Origin: Manduca sexta
Taxonomy: Eukaryota; Arthropoda; Insecta; Lepidoptera; Sphingidae
DNA: 64,000 nucleotides
Direction: 5' to 3'
Assembly (NCBI RefSeq): GCF_014839805.1
Contig: NC_051129.1
Span: 11,908,920 to 11,972,919, forward strand
This document shows positions 37,001 to 50,119 of the stretch, piece after piece. The notes beneath the pieces are model-generated. The model worked only from the letters and a program-made list of their open reading frames with translations, searched no databases and was not told the DNA's origin. The translations under genes were made by a program, and so were the position numbers. How positions within the stretch are numbered: position 1 is the first letter of the stretch; the number at the start of each line of letters is the position of its first letter.

Positions 37001-40000
37001 CGCCGCGGCCGCGGTGAGCTCATCGCATCTTCCCACTATTAATCGAATGCTCTTCTTCCGGCAACACGGTCATAACGTTACTTCAAACGATTGCCTCACT
37101 GATCTAGGGGTAACGTAACTATTTAAAAATGTATACTTCCTGAGTTATAATTCTAGGCCGGGTGATGGGTTTAGGATTTATTTTTGTTTCTCAAATATAT
37201 TTCGGCTTCTGTGTTTGTAAATGGTGCCCCGTGGGCTAGCTCCCATCATGAGACGAACCTGAAAGGTTATCTCTGGATAGACTAATTGCACCTCTGTGTA
37301 TAGCCCTTTTGGCATCGGACACATGACCCTGGATTCATATTAGATCTAAACGTAAATATTTCAGTTTGTTCGGTAATCGCACCCGTTTGGAAAGATGTAT
37401 CAGAAAATAAGCCAGTAAATAATTTTACAATAATAATAGCATTCACGACTGCAAAATTAATGTTGCAATCAAAAAACAATTCTTATTCATATTGTTCCGC
37501 TTAAATGAATAAACACGCGCTTGAAATCTATTACCAAAACAAACGGCGTGCCTAATTACCGAATTGCACCTGGAGTCGCGCGAGCGACCGCAGCTCAGCC
37601 CTGACGTATCGGATGGCAGCGGGTAAGGTAACGCGACGCAGGGCAACGTGCGGCCACGCTAATGGTGGTTACAGATCGAACGTGTTAGCGGTGCGTGGAG
37701 GCTCATAATTCGACGATCGCGTGGAACGCGCTTACTGCCGAGGGCAGACAAAGACGCAGCGATACAACAATACGTGTCAAAGGTCAAAATTATGAGAAAA
37801 TTAACGATAGCTTCTTTTTTCGTGAAGTAGTTGCGTATTAGTAAAGTATTCCGAGTCACAATGACATCTATATTAAAGCATGCTGTACGATAAAATAAGT
37901 TATTTGCGCTATATTTAAATATGACTTGTGTGCAGTCGCTCTTTATGATGTAGCTGAGTGCTCGTCGAATGTGACAGCGGTTCCGGACACGTTCCGGACG
38001 AGCGACCGGTGGTGCCACGGAGATACGCGTTAAATGCTCGCATTTTCCGCGAACAATACTCCACTCACACACATACACACACTCCATCACACTTAGTATC
38101 GTGTTCAGATGTTTCACGACAATAACTACATTGACAGATGACTAGTGATGTTTATTTGTTTATACATGCGGTGCACATAAACCTAAAAGCATGATGCAGA
38201 AAATAATTGAGTCAGTTTCTACGAGCGGCCGCATACCTGTAGTCAACTTTTCTGCAGGATTCAGTCACTGGCAAATCGTATTAGAAAACTTACGAAATGT
38301 ATTCCTTTAACTCAGACCCTACCCTAACCTCGGTCGGGTAAGGATTCATAATTGTACTTATTTTACATAGTCGTGTTTCTATAGTGTTCTAGCAATGTGT
38401 GTTAAGTACACTCACGTATTACTATGGAGGTTATGTTATTATTTCCACATTGAAAGTTCAAGGATGGTGAGTGGCTTCATTAGGCAGTCATGGTTTCATT
38501 ACGAGGCACTATATAACAAAGAACATAAATGTTATTATTAATGTATTCTACACCTCTATATTATGATAAGAGTACAATCAGGTACGAAGTAATTTTGTTC
38601 CACACCACGTTACCAACTGGCACTGGTTTTAAATTATACACTCTGGTCTCGCGTAACACTCGTGTATAAGTTCATGCCGTGCGCCGTGAAGAAACCTTCC
38701 CGAGAAACCTGTTGATCGAGAGTTTCTAACTAGAATCAGGCCCTATCGCAGTCAATTAGACATGGTTAGTTTCTCGATACTAGTCTGCACTCCCGACTGG
38801 ACTTGTAGTTTATATGAGTAAGTTGCTCTTTACTGACTACCTACTTGCCTGTTGAATCTATGATAGCTCTATAATAAGAAAATTAATTGCTTCGTACGTT
38901 AGCCGTCTGTTCTAAATAATATGTATGACTCTGGGCTTACCAAAAAGCGCAGAATACGGCTCCGGTTTGTTCGTATATTTTGTAGAATCCTCTAAGCTGG
39001 TAAATGCGACTTGCCTTCCTTTCGTAATTTGCGTTGGCTCACAGTGATCTCTATAAAGATTTTCCTTTATAAATAGTATCGTAACCGTAGGTGAAGCTCA
39101 GGCCCGTCTTTTCTTAGTAGTGTAATGCTATGTAATTATTATTTTTACGTGTTACACAAGCTTTTTTAAGCACATACGTAGATTGAAGCTTAAAATTCAC
39201 AATTTATACTCAAAAGCGACTACATCTATAATTAGAATGGTATTTGGAAATATTGTATTACTCTGCCACATATGTACACCCGTGTTCGAAGTTTCCCCGT
39301 TATTTGTAATTTTGTAATAGCTCGCTGTGTGCACGTGTTTATTGCATTGCCAAAAGCTGAGAGTCTCGAGGAGAAGAGTCCATGGCGCGGCGCCGCGTTC
39401 AACAGCTTGTAAGGCGCTACAGAGCAGACGTCGCGTCATTCATATTACACGAGTCGTTTAGTTTGTCCGACTCTTTAATAAAAACCATTAGCGTGTGTTT
39501 ACGATGGTCCCGGCGCGGCGACGAGTCATCGACCTGTTCGGTGTCGCTGTCGTCCCCCGGGACGTCGCGTCGTGAAGGTTCACTTGTTGGCATTTTAATA
39601 TCAATGTACTAAACAACCCCATATGTACATTTTCAAGAATGTCATTAAGTCCATTTTAGCACTATCCATCTCACTTATAAACTTGTTTTAGCGTTAAGAG
39701 GTTCTTAAGAATTGCTTAAATAGCTGTCAAAAACATCACCGGTTCCTAGTTTAAACCTAATTAAGAGGCAAGATGGTGGGTTTTGACTTACAGCTCTGAT
39801 CGAGTAAATTTGTGTTTTGAGGTTAAATATTATTGTGAAGGTGGGGTAATGGGATTTTTATCAAAAATGGATTCCGATAATTCTAATTTGCTCTGATGCA
39901 AAGTTCGCTATGTGTTACTTTGTAATTTATTCATCGTTTTTGTTTTTGTAGTCCAAGTGTTTGAGATTAGTCAGGACGTAACTAAGCATAGCTTTGCGAA

Positions 40001-40711
40001 TTTTATTATCAGTTAGACTCTATCTGCAATCGGTTTAATATTTCAGTTTGTCATATTTATGGACTGCACTGTAGTGTGTTGAAATTGCACTACCTTCCCC
40101 CTCTTGCCTCTCTTTTATGGTTAACGATTTATCGTTTAAGCCAGTACTTTAGTACTGGCTTCCTTATTTTCTCTTCGCTTCATTCTAAGCTATAATGTTT
40201 CTAATTAGTACTTCATTGTTACAATCTATAATGCGCTCTAAATTGTTATTTTTTGTTAAGCTATTGATTATCTTCGGAAATACGATATTCGTCGACACGT
40301 CAACTGAAATGCTACAGATCACATTTTTATTATTGAATATCAAACTTAAGGATGGAACACAATACTGTTTGACATCAAATCTAGACTTACACTACGGTGA
40401 CTTTCAAACAACTTTATTTATTCTACTTTTACTTTTAAAGTTTTTTATTCAATTGTATCGGGTGCGCGGATCCGTTTCGCTCGATGTGTTGTGATAAATG
40501 ACATGTTCATGTCAGTTGAATGACGGCGCGGTGGCTTCACCGAGTACTTTATACGACTATGGAAAGAAAGCAGGACATGGTTGTTCGGTGTTTGTACATG
40601 TGGGTAAAATCATTTCGACCTTGTTAATAAATTCTGACAAATGATGGACGTATTGTCTGTCGTTCGTATGCCTGTCTCCATTGAGAGAGCGACGGTGGGT
40701 TAGTGATATCG
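34063..40711. other. Gene-free stretch
   Basis: Unique sequence with GC-rich islands near 34780-34900, 36775-37025 and 39370-39560, a short TG run near 35755-35770, and an 11-bp-stem hairpin at 40138-40161. The 36775-37025 island has repeated GTGTCG-type words next to TTAATTAG motifs. No exon with good splice signals and a recognisable product was found. Confidence 0.4.
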
Positions 40712-40870
40712 TGAAATGAAATGAAATGAAATGATTTATTTGAATCTGTAAAATGTTATACATTATTTAGATTCCGTCAATATTAACTCTACCACCAGTT
40801 CGGAAAGCAGTTTTCACCAGAGAAGAACGGGCAAGAAACTCTGGTGTTGCTCTTTTCAATCAGTGTAGGG
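40712..40870 (-). mobile_element. 3' end of a non-LTR retrotransposon
   Basis: On the - strand, a block with TTCTTGCCCGTTCTTCTCTG and CCGAACTGGTGGTAGAGTTA leads into a tail of ATTTC repeats (40712-40733). Short tandem tails of this kind end some LINE clades (RTE or CR1 types), and the block is familiar from lepidopteran genomes. The clade is not certain. No target duplication recognised. Confidence 0.6.
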
Positions 40871-41803
40871 TAAAGACTATAGTACATGATAAAGTAAAAA
40901 GAAAAAAAAACAAAAAAAGTTTAGAGCGTGGTTAAGAATGTTATAATTACGCAATGATATACTAGGTGTGGGACAAACGAAAGTTTCAATATGTGTTTAA
41001 CATGCTGCATGTTTACTTCGTGACATTTTACATGGCCGCGCCGGGTTCCTTTTTTTTTAACTCATTAAAGCTGCACTGCACTCCTTAATGAGGCGTACAC
41101 GTGTATTTGTAGGGCGGCGATAAACAAGTCTATAAAAAGAGCCCCATCAGCACTGCGCGCTACTACTAGAGTATGCGCATCGAATTGCCAGATGTAATCA
41201 GTGTCATGTAGAAACGCAATGTAAAGGAAATGTGATTATGTAAAGTTGCACATTAAAATATTGTTAAGTGCCGTGTATTCACAACGTGAGTGCTTGGCAA
41301 AAAAACTTTGGCTCGGGAAAGCGACGGCGAGAGCCAACGAGCACAATGGAGGCGGGACATCGATCCGAATAAATGCTTCGTCTAAGTATTCTGGTACACA
41401 AGTTTCGTGTGTATTATGAATGAGTAGGCGGATTTTTTTTCGATATTCCGATTCAATTTCATTGACATAGCTGGCAACCGCGTTACTCTGCTACTGGTTT
41501 TAGCAATAATTTAATAATATGTAATACTTAGAATTCTCTATTCTGTTTATACGAGAGTTAAAACTACCTAAATGTCATATTAAGTAATATGCACACGAAG
41601 GGTGACCCTCGACAGCTACACTTATCCACCAGTTCGCTGCGCAGTCACGGGCAGGACCTTTATCGCGTCTACGTGAAGCGCTCTTCAATGCACGTGCGAT
41701 GTGTGCACATAGTATCACCACACATCACAGATCACACCTATTATGGTAGAAGTCTTCCTATACCAAATGGGCTGTAGTATGATATTAATTTTAGTGATAT
41801 TAT

Positions 41804-42135
41804 TAATAATAATAATATCAGCCCTGTATTATATACTTGCCCACTGCTGAACACGGGCCTCCTCTACTACTGAGAGGGATAAGCCTTAGTCCACCACGCT
41901 GGCCTACTGCGGATTGGTAGACTTCACACACCTTCGAAATTCCTATAGAGAACTTCTCAGATGTGCAGGTTTCCTCAAGATGTTTTCCTTCACCGTTGAA
42001 GAGATCGATAAATTCACAAAGAATACACACATGATTTTTAGAAAAGTCAGAACTGCGGACATTCGTCTTGGCAGTCTGTTCCACACCGAACTAGGCTATC
42101 GCCGCTTTTTTGCTAGGCTATCGCCACTTTTTTTT
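41804..42135 (-). mobile_element. tRNA-derived SINE (second family), copy A
   Basis: Same family as 43248-43571: the shared body has AGAGGGATAAGCCTTAGTCC, CCACGCTGGCC and TTCACACACC. On the - strand the head reads AGCGGCGATAGCCTAGTTCG. The B-box region is altered. The head is partly duplicated (CTAGGCTATCGCC occurs twice, 42101-42125). Flanks ATTTTAGTGATATTA and ATTTTGGTGATGTTA look like a diverged target duplication. Confidence 0.8.
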
Positions 42136-42152
42136 GATTTTGGTGATGTTAT

Positions 42153-43237
42153 AAGCAAAATTTTAATTATTCTAGGAGAGTTACTTCTATTTATTTTTAC
42201 TTCAAGACGAAATTTATTAACTTTCATTTTTATACTTAAACACCTCATTAGTCTAGATACTGGTGGCAGGGTACTTGGGCTGTGTATCATTGGATTCTAG
42301 ATTCGATTCTTCGGTCAAACATGTTTGCCACCACATCTATTTTTATACAGGCTGTAAAACTGAGTGGACTATACTAAGGAAAGTATAAATATGGCACTGA
42401 TTCTGAACCCCTACCATCACGCCACTGCATTTCTCACCGGTCACCACTCGACACGCATTCACTCGCAATTCGAGCCAGATACTTGAGTTTATGTTTATAT
42501 ATAAACTATTACGCCGAGATTTGGGCATCTATATATAATTTCAGTTCCTTCATTTGGTAGTTTTTCTGTTTGTGCTTTGCGCAATACTTGGCGGTAACTA
42601 TGTGTGTGGTAGATAGCTATAAAATTCATATAACTTTTGATCGATTCGGCTGGCAAATTTTTCTATGGCATTCAAACTAATACTGGTATTCAGCCAGTGA
42701 GGCGATTAACTATGGATTTATCTTCAGAATTTTAATTTTAACTGTCAATGTACTAATAGAAAGTTACGTCTTGTTAAACTACAGTTAAAACTGTAAAATT
42801 TAAAGCATTTTTTATAATACTATTTAAACGGCGTAGCATCATTATCAGATCATCAATTTATGGGTACAAACGCCACTTAACTGTGACAATGGTTAATTGT
42901 TTAAATAATCGCGCGCTAGTTAATCAGTACCCTGATTAGCAATCGATTCGTGAAGCGGCCGAGTGGCGAGCGATTGGACCCGCACGGACCGCGACTCGCC
43001 CGCGCCGGACCGACATGGCAAAGGTGGCTCACAATAATGACGATTTACGATGTACCAGACATGGTATTGACAAATTTTAAAGATGCTTAAAATAGCAATA
43101 TATTTTAGGTTTATTGAGATGCCTGTAATACGGAACGTCACAACGTCACGTTATCTCTGCGACGGATACCGCAACCGGTGGCTTGCACAAGTACTGATAA
43201 ACGTACATACGATGTTAGCTTTAGTATCATAAAGTTC
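42153..43237. other. Gene-free stretch
   Basis: AT-rich sequence with a GC-rich patch near 42950-43020. Tracts at 42180-42330 might be transposon remnants but cannot be named. Confidence 0.4.
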
Positions 43238-43247
43238 ATTTGATTAT

Positions 43248-43571
43248 AATAATATCAGCCTTGTATTATGTACCGTCCCACTGCTGGGCACGGGCTTCCT
43301 CTATACTGAGAGGGATTAGGCCTTAGTCCACCACACTGGCTTATTGTGGATTGGTAAACTTCACACACCCGCATAATTCGTATAGAGAATTTCTCAGGTA
43401 TGCAGAATTTCTCGCGATGTTTTCCTTCACCTTTAATGCAAGCGATAATTCTCAAAAAATACCTGCATAATTTCAGAAAGGTTAGAGGTATGTGCCGTTG
43501 GGATTCGAACTTGCGGACATTCGTCTTGGCAGTCCGTTTCACGCCCAACTAGGCTAATGCCGCTTTTTTTT
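43248..43571 (-). mobile_element. tRNA-derived SINE (second family), copy B
   Basis: On the - strand the tRNA-like head has an A box (TAGCCTAGTTGG, 43545-43556) and a B box (GTTCGAATCC, 43501-43510). The body carries CCACACTGGC and AGAGGGATTAGGCCTTAGTC-type sequence. ATTTGATTAT is duplicated at 43238-43247 and 43572-43581. The 3' tail is an ATTATAAT-type repeat. The promoter boxes and target duplication are intact, so it is younger than copy A. Confidence 0.9.
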
Positions 43572-43581
43572 ATTTGATTAT

Positions 43582-45818
43582 TTTTTCTGAATACCATTAT
43601 CGAACGAAACGTGTTTATCTTTTACCGTGATCTTTAGCAAATTATTCTTTTTTTGTATTTTGCGACATTGCATAGATATTATGCATATCTAAGTTTCTTT
43701 TTTTCAAAACTACATAATCTATTAGTAAACATTTTTATTAGAATATCAATTCGGCCACACGTTCTCGACGCTTCAAATAGTTTCTCAATAAAATGACTCA
43801 ATGCCTACCGCTAATTTTCTTTCAATAGTAGCACAGTTCTTAGGAACCATTAAATGGAACTACATTGATCTAAGCGCACGATGACTAAACAAAAATGTAT
43901 TCAATATCATGTTGCTCATTCATAGTGGATCGCGTTAGTGATTATTCATACGATGCTCTCATTCAGCACTGATTTGACATCTTCATTAGTTCGAGTTAAG
44001 TCCCCAATACACTAGACTAGTACTTGGCCTGCGTGAAGATTTTTAAAATTTTCTCAGTAGTGGCAGATGAGCTGACCTGCCGTTCTTAAATACTGCTAGT
44101 CTGGCTTTTCAGTATCTGTCACGCTAATTGCACGTTCATGTACCTTTGGCTTTAGTAGGTGAGTACTTAACTCCAGCGTTCATTTAATTATTGAAACATC
44201 AGTAGAGGCGGCGGCACTCCTCTAGCGACTCGTTAACATCGGTGTCAAGACCCCGACATTAATGTCAACACCGCAACTCGAATAACTTATCTGTGTTTTT
44301 ACCGCGCTCGTACCTTGCCATGCTAATGGAACACCGCTGCACTAATAACAATATTCAATGATTAATGACTTATGATGTGCAGCCTGACGTGTTTACTTTA
44401 CTTGATGTTATGATTGCATGTGCCTTATATAGTATATATGTTTATAGCTATGGATTATAATATGTCCTTGGTCTTAGGCACTCTATAAAAATATAAGAAA
44501 GTAAAATTCACAGGTCGTATATTGAATCAATGAGGAACACCGCCCATAATGTACAGTGATTGCGTCGCGTCGTCCGCGACTGTTTATCACCCCAATAAAG
44601 CTTACAATCTCCAATCTAATCTATTAATTGGGCTATCAGTGCAGTGTGTGGGCACACCGCCGTCGCTTATCGGATACATCAGCCCGCCAAGCGGCATCAG
44701 TTCCCACCACACGCACTAGCATTTCAACACAACTTTCAAACTTTTAACAAACATTTCACCCGATATGCACCTTGAGCTTTTATAGCACATCAACTATGGT
44801 TTCCATCCATGCGGATTTCCCTTTAACCTCAACAGCACATTCATCTTTTTGCCGCAGGTTATTTATAAAAATCGAAGAGCAGTTTGTTTACATTGTCTGC
44901 AATTTCTATTGAAAATTAGTGTACATGTTTAATGTTAATGCATCTTCCACATCATTGTTTTCTTCATAGCTGTTGTTGTGACGTGATGAACAGACAAGTG
45001 ATTTTATTGATGGTACGCTTGCGAAAACGGAACTGTATAAATTATCTACAAAATGACAATAGGAAGTGATTATGACTGACAATGTCGGTAGATCTCCGCT
45101 TATAGATATGATGGCAGTATGGTGAGGCCGCCGTCCCGCGCGGCGCTGGGCTGCAGCGGCTGACTCCGCGCTGCATGTGATCCGTGTCGCGAACGGTCCC
45201 GTCACGGTCCAGCCCACACGTATCCACTTTTTCCTCTGACAATAGACGCGTAATAATTTCACATTTGATTGTCTGCGGTATTATCGGCGACGGCGACGGC
45301 TAGCGGAACAATCGTGATCCGCTCATGAACAGGGATTTGCATATAAAATGGAAACTTTCTAATGAGCGTCATTGTGTGCGCTCGCGCTACGCGGTAATCA
45401 TGGTGAAAGTGAACCACGGAGGCTGCAGCCACACCACCCACAGGACCTTCAGCCAAATTGCCTCATTCGGTTTTCGGAGTTTAAGTAAAATGAATTATAT
45501 TATTGTGCTTTGATTGCCCAATGCTCCTGCTAAAACGAGTGAGAATGAGTGTGAATCTATTCATTGATGAAAAAAGAAAATCCTAGTGTACAAATAAGAC
45601 CCGCATTATAGTGTTGCTAATTCTTTCGTGATGGATTCAATTACCGATGTGGGATTGAAAGTTACCCGTAGTTCCTCAGAACCACAAGAGAGTTATTAAC
45701 ACTTGATGCTACCAACTATGTATCCATACATTGTTCGTAACTCTATGGGGTAACGAGCTTAAATCAAACTAGGGTCACGCCCAGCTGCCTACATCTTGAC
45801 CCGACATGACCTATCTAA
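43582..45818. other. Gene-free stretch
   Basis: AT-rich sequence with GC-rich patches near 44560-44700 and 45120-45300. Open frames on the - strand at 44906-45262 and 45042-45242 overlap in different frames and have no recognisable domain. Confidence 0.4.
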
Positions 45819-45821
45819 CAG

Positions 45822-45998
45822 GGGCCTTATTCTCTATCCCGCACGTTATTTTGACAGTGCGTAACAAGCACGTAACACAACCCATCATGTTTAGTACTAT
45901 AGAAATTTGGCTTACAGAATACCATTCCACGCACATTTCTCGAAGATAACATGACACGGCCGCGTTACGCGTTTACACTATCATACAGAATAAGGGCC
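45822..45998. mobile_element. MITE with CAG target duplication
   Basis: A 177-bp insert with inverted ends GGGCCTTATTCTCTAT and GGCCCTTATTCTGTAT (2 mismatches in 16). CAG is repeated at 45819-45821 and 45999-46001. No coding capacity. The 3-bp CWG duplication matches that of the Harbinger element at 53883-56570, but the end sequences differ, so that element need not be its source. Confidence 0.75.
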
Positions 45999-46001
45999 CA
46001 G

Positions 46002-47900
46002 GACTGTGCAGCGTTGTATTGTTAACTACCCACGTCCTTTACTATGTTTTATGGTTAGTCAATAAATTAGGGGAAAATAATAATATTCATATTTAATTTA
46101 TTCCCAACATCATATTATTAGCATAATAAGATTCATGAGATCCAATGCATTTACTTAAAATTAATCATGGAACCATTTAGGAAGTATTCAAAGAAGGAAT
46201 ATGCAACATACCGCTAGCTATTTTTACAAGTAAAATAAATATGCGACTTTTGATAATTTAACTACTCTTGTCTTATTTTGAAGTGTTCGTTAGTTAGTCC
46301 CTCAGTATGGCACGTATATTCTGTAGCAACTATAATATTTGATTTCATATGTGAGTGTACTTTGATAACGCATTAATTGTACTATTGTAATATAGGTACA
46401 ACGTTCAGTGGCTATTTAGGAATTTTACATTTCAGCATGTGGAGCGATAATGAGACAATGTTAATCAAATAAATAGACTTTTAAATGTAGAATATTACCA
46501 TTATGTACATTGAATATAAATCATATCAGTGTACAAGTATGAAAACACAGATTGAAATACTGTTTGTAACGTTCAGTGGTAATAGCGTTAATATTCACGC
46601 GCATAATCCGCTGTATCGTGGTGTCTCAGTTGTAGGTATCGCCGTGGTGTGCCGCCTCTCCAGACGCGGTGCCTACCGACAATGCACAAACCATACGTCG
46701 CACTTGCTTATACATATGACCATTGAAAAAAGTCACTTACATTAACTAAGTTAAAAATTGTGTATGTGTACATGTCAAAATATTGTGAATATTTGGACGT
46801 ATGGGACTCTATCGCAATCTTCGGAATCTCTTTCTTAAGGGCAAGTGATGCACGCTAGCTAGTAGACGAGGCTCTGACGACTCATTATCCTATATTAAAC
46901 CAGGGTGATAAGTTATTTTCTAAAGCTCTTATAATCTGAATTTGGGTAGAGTCTGTACCGAACAGTAAGAAAACCTGTCTGATAGTTAATTCAAAAGTAT
47001 ACTACTTATGTATAAATTTCACTTCATTAACTTGGCAAAATTCAGTCATATTTGGTTTGAATAAAAGTTGTGTGCGTTGCGAACCCGGAGTTCGTGCACG
47101 CAATCTGACGATAAAGCACCTATCAAGCGAGTATATCGGAAGCCGCGTCGGGGAAATGCACTTGTCCAATATACAGAGGGGTTTGGGAATACCGGGAAAG
47201 GTCATTTGTTTCTGTGAACTTAACTCAGACACTTGGCGCTATTCCATGTGCACTCATAAATAAAGATATTACAAGTGTCTAGACACAAACACCATAGCAA
47301 CTAGTTCAAACCTGAACTTCAGGCGTGTCAAGATTCTGGGAAACTTACATATCTCATTATATACTTCATTCATCTCAATTATTATAAGCAAAAAAAAGAT
47401 AGTATCTGAAGTGCGTTGACTGCACACAATGCTTGATTAAGTTCAGGAGCTCTCGTTTGACTAATAAGCTCGTGCCTAGCAAAGACCGCCAAGGGGGTTC
47501 ATTGACCGACAATTTGTTTGGTTTTGGGGGATTCCTGTAATACTCCGCCTCCCCAATGATTAAATGTATGTTCGCGTGCAGCGCGGAGTGAGCGGTCATC
47601 GAGTCGTGTGATTAATTGCTAACCAGCTTAATGGTCTCAACGGGCATGTCGTGCTGCGACCTGGCGGCGAGGAACAGTTCAGTGACGATCATCGCGCTCA
47701 CACTCGTCCTGCTCCTTTTTTTGTTTACAAAGTATTTGCGATTACAACGAGAAACTCATACAAACTGTTCTTTTTTTATGGTTTTGTGACACCTGATGTT
47801 AGTGATTTGAACGTTTCATATACACCCACTATTATAAAAGAATCATGAATTCGATAACGGCCTTAAAGAATAGCAATAGATATATAAGGAGAGTTAGGAA
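46002..47900. other. Gene-free stretch
   Basis: AT-rich unique sequence leading into the right inverted copy. Frames at 47002-47263 overlap on opposite strands and have no family resemblance. Confidence 0.4.
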
Positions 47901-50081
47901 GTATTTTGTCGTTCATATACGTGATTTGCAATTCGAATTGCAAGAAGACCCTACTTACTTTACATCGGTCTGTGAGACTGTGCTACTAACCCGTTGAAGT
48001 ATATTTGACGAAGGTTGCATAAAAATATCTGCTTTATGATTTAGTATCAATTAGGTAATTATTAACCAACTTTCAAATTGCTAATTATAGCTACATAATG
48101 CTTGTATTTAGTATGAACTGATTATGACCGTTGTGGCTATTCCTATACTCATCCTACTAGCCCCGACCCCTTCAAAGAAAGAAACTGGCCATAAAGTTGA
48201 TTCCGATGAGCCGTAGCGATGCCGCCGACCACATCCTATTGCCGCCGCGCCGCGCCGAGTCGATTCAACGCGTGGTTATTTAAACACACCATAAAAACAT
48301 GATTCAACCGTATTTACTCAGAATAAAATTTTACACGGCTCCTTTCAGTGCATTACTAACACATTAAGAGTAAATGCAGGCCTGGCGGAAAATTATGCGA
48401 GCTTCATATTTAAACGGAAAATAAGTTTATTTATGCGAGTTATTTGAGACTTGAAAATTTAAAGTTACGACTGTGCAATTATGCTTCTAAATCGTTTAAA
48501 TGTTATCTCTTGTATTATTCATTTAATTTTATTTAGTTTTTATATGAAGTATAGAATTACTATTATAATCAGCAGAAGAATAGGTGAGCACACTCTAAAC
48601 AGTTTTAGTGTGTATACGTCAGGTTTTATCAAAGCCTAATTTGCCATTGTACTTTGGTATCAGGCTACCTGCCTTAATTACATTAGCAGTGCGAATATGT
48701 CGGCCGTCGTCCGCTCCCAAATCCTTGCTGCGAGTAATTTGACGCGCTGTGTCATCGCGCCGCGCGGAGCAGAAGACGCCATCACATGTGAGATTAGTAA
48801 TGTTGGCCGCTGATGATTGCTCTCAATTAGTTAATACGCGACTGAGTGGTAAAGTGTCGCCGCTGAGCCATGGTGCGAGCAGGCGTGGGCGGCGCGGGCG
48901 GTGCGGGCCTTCACCTTCGCGCACTGACCTGCATCTGGGGCACGCCAGCCGGCGAGCGGCCTGAATGGGGTCACGACTGGCAGTAGACATCGGATCGCCC
49001 ATACATTATACAGAGTTACCCTGAGTGCATGCAAAACATACCAGAGAGTACTTTATTACCAGGGCTACATGATTATTCATCTCTGTTTGCTACTTGTCAC
49101 ATCGTTAACTTTAACAATGGGAAAAATCTTTATGAACTTCCTTCATAGATAAAAACCCGTTATTAATCAACGATACTTTCTTCGTGGTAAGTAATTGTGT
49201 GCATGTGCTTCTGGATGAAATATATTACGACATAATATAAATTTACATCGTAGTAATTTTTACTACAAGGCCATTTTCACACCGGACAAACCGCTAGTTC
49301 GTCTGTCTGTGAATGTTATAGAACAATGTTTGCCCGTCCGTTTAGCGGCCCGATCGGGTGCCATAAATCTATTAGTGTGAGGTGATGGCGCGTGGCGACC
49401 GGACACGTATCAATGGCATAATGCTGAGGCTGGTACACGTGAATACCTCCACAATTGTGTGGACATTAGGCATCAATAAAGAATACCAATCACGACTCTG
49501 GTGCACTGGGCGATAAGGCGACAATTTTATTTCTGGTTTTGTAGTACTCCTAGCTCCTTACACCCATGGCAAAAACTTGTACCTTAGCGTAAAACAGGAC
49601 CATTGGGGTTGTTGGTTATATTAATAAAAATATATGTGACTCGGGAATTTGCGCAACACTCTCATGTAATGGCATCACGCGTGGGTCTGCCATATTGGCT
49701 AGTTACATAACGTGCTGCGTGCCACGACCCTTACCTTTTTACATAAATTTTCCTCTTTATCCCAAATATCTCGGTGAGATGCGCATTGGAAACTTTACTG
49801 TTGTTGCAATTAACAATATAGGCGAGCAGAATTCCATTTAATCACTTAAATGTATTCTAAGATGTTATAAACTCTTTTAGTGGAACTAACTCTTTCAGCT
49901 GTTATATTACACATCATGAATTTTAATGGCCATTTCATAATGCTAAAACAACATCGTGTATTAAATTTCGGATACAAAAGCCGTAGCCTGTTAAGATTGC
50001 AGATAGCTTTCACTTTTATCTCTTCAACGTTTATGATCTATTCTCGAGCCTAGCCGCGGCCGACCTAGGCCCTTTTGCCAG

Positions 50082-50119
50082 CTGAAGGGCCCGGGCTGCC
50101 CGTACCTCTCGACCCGACG
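50082..50119 (+). other. Candidate 38-nt microexon (speculative), right copy
   Basis: Identical to 6075-6112. A pyrimidine-rich acceptor (cccttttgccag) and a donor (gtaagg) flank 38 nt inside a GC-rich island of about 90 bp. One frame gives LKGPGCPYLSTR. It is on the same strand as the exons downstream, but phase continuity is not shown. Confidence 0.15.

Noticed and set aside
39382..39440. ATG with GC-rich codons followed by a GTAAGG donor-like site
   Set aside because: Only a dozen codons before the putative donor and no partner exon or promoter evidence, so it is not supportable as a first exon.
40195..40494. Hydrophobic 99-codon frame resembling a membrane protein
   Set aside because: Hydrophobicity follows from T-rich sequence. 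No start context, homology or splice evidence.
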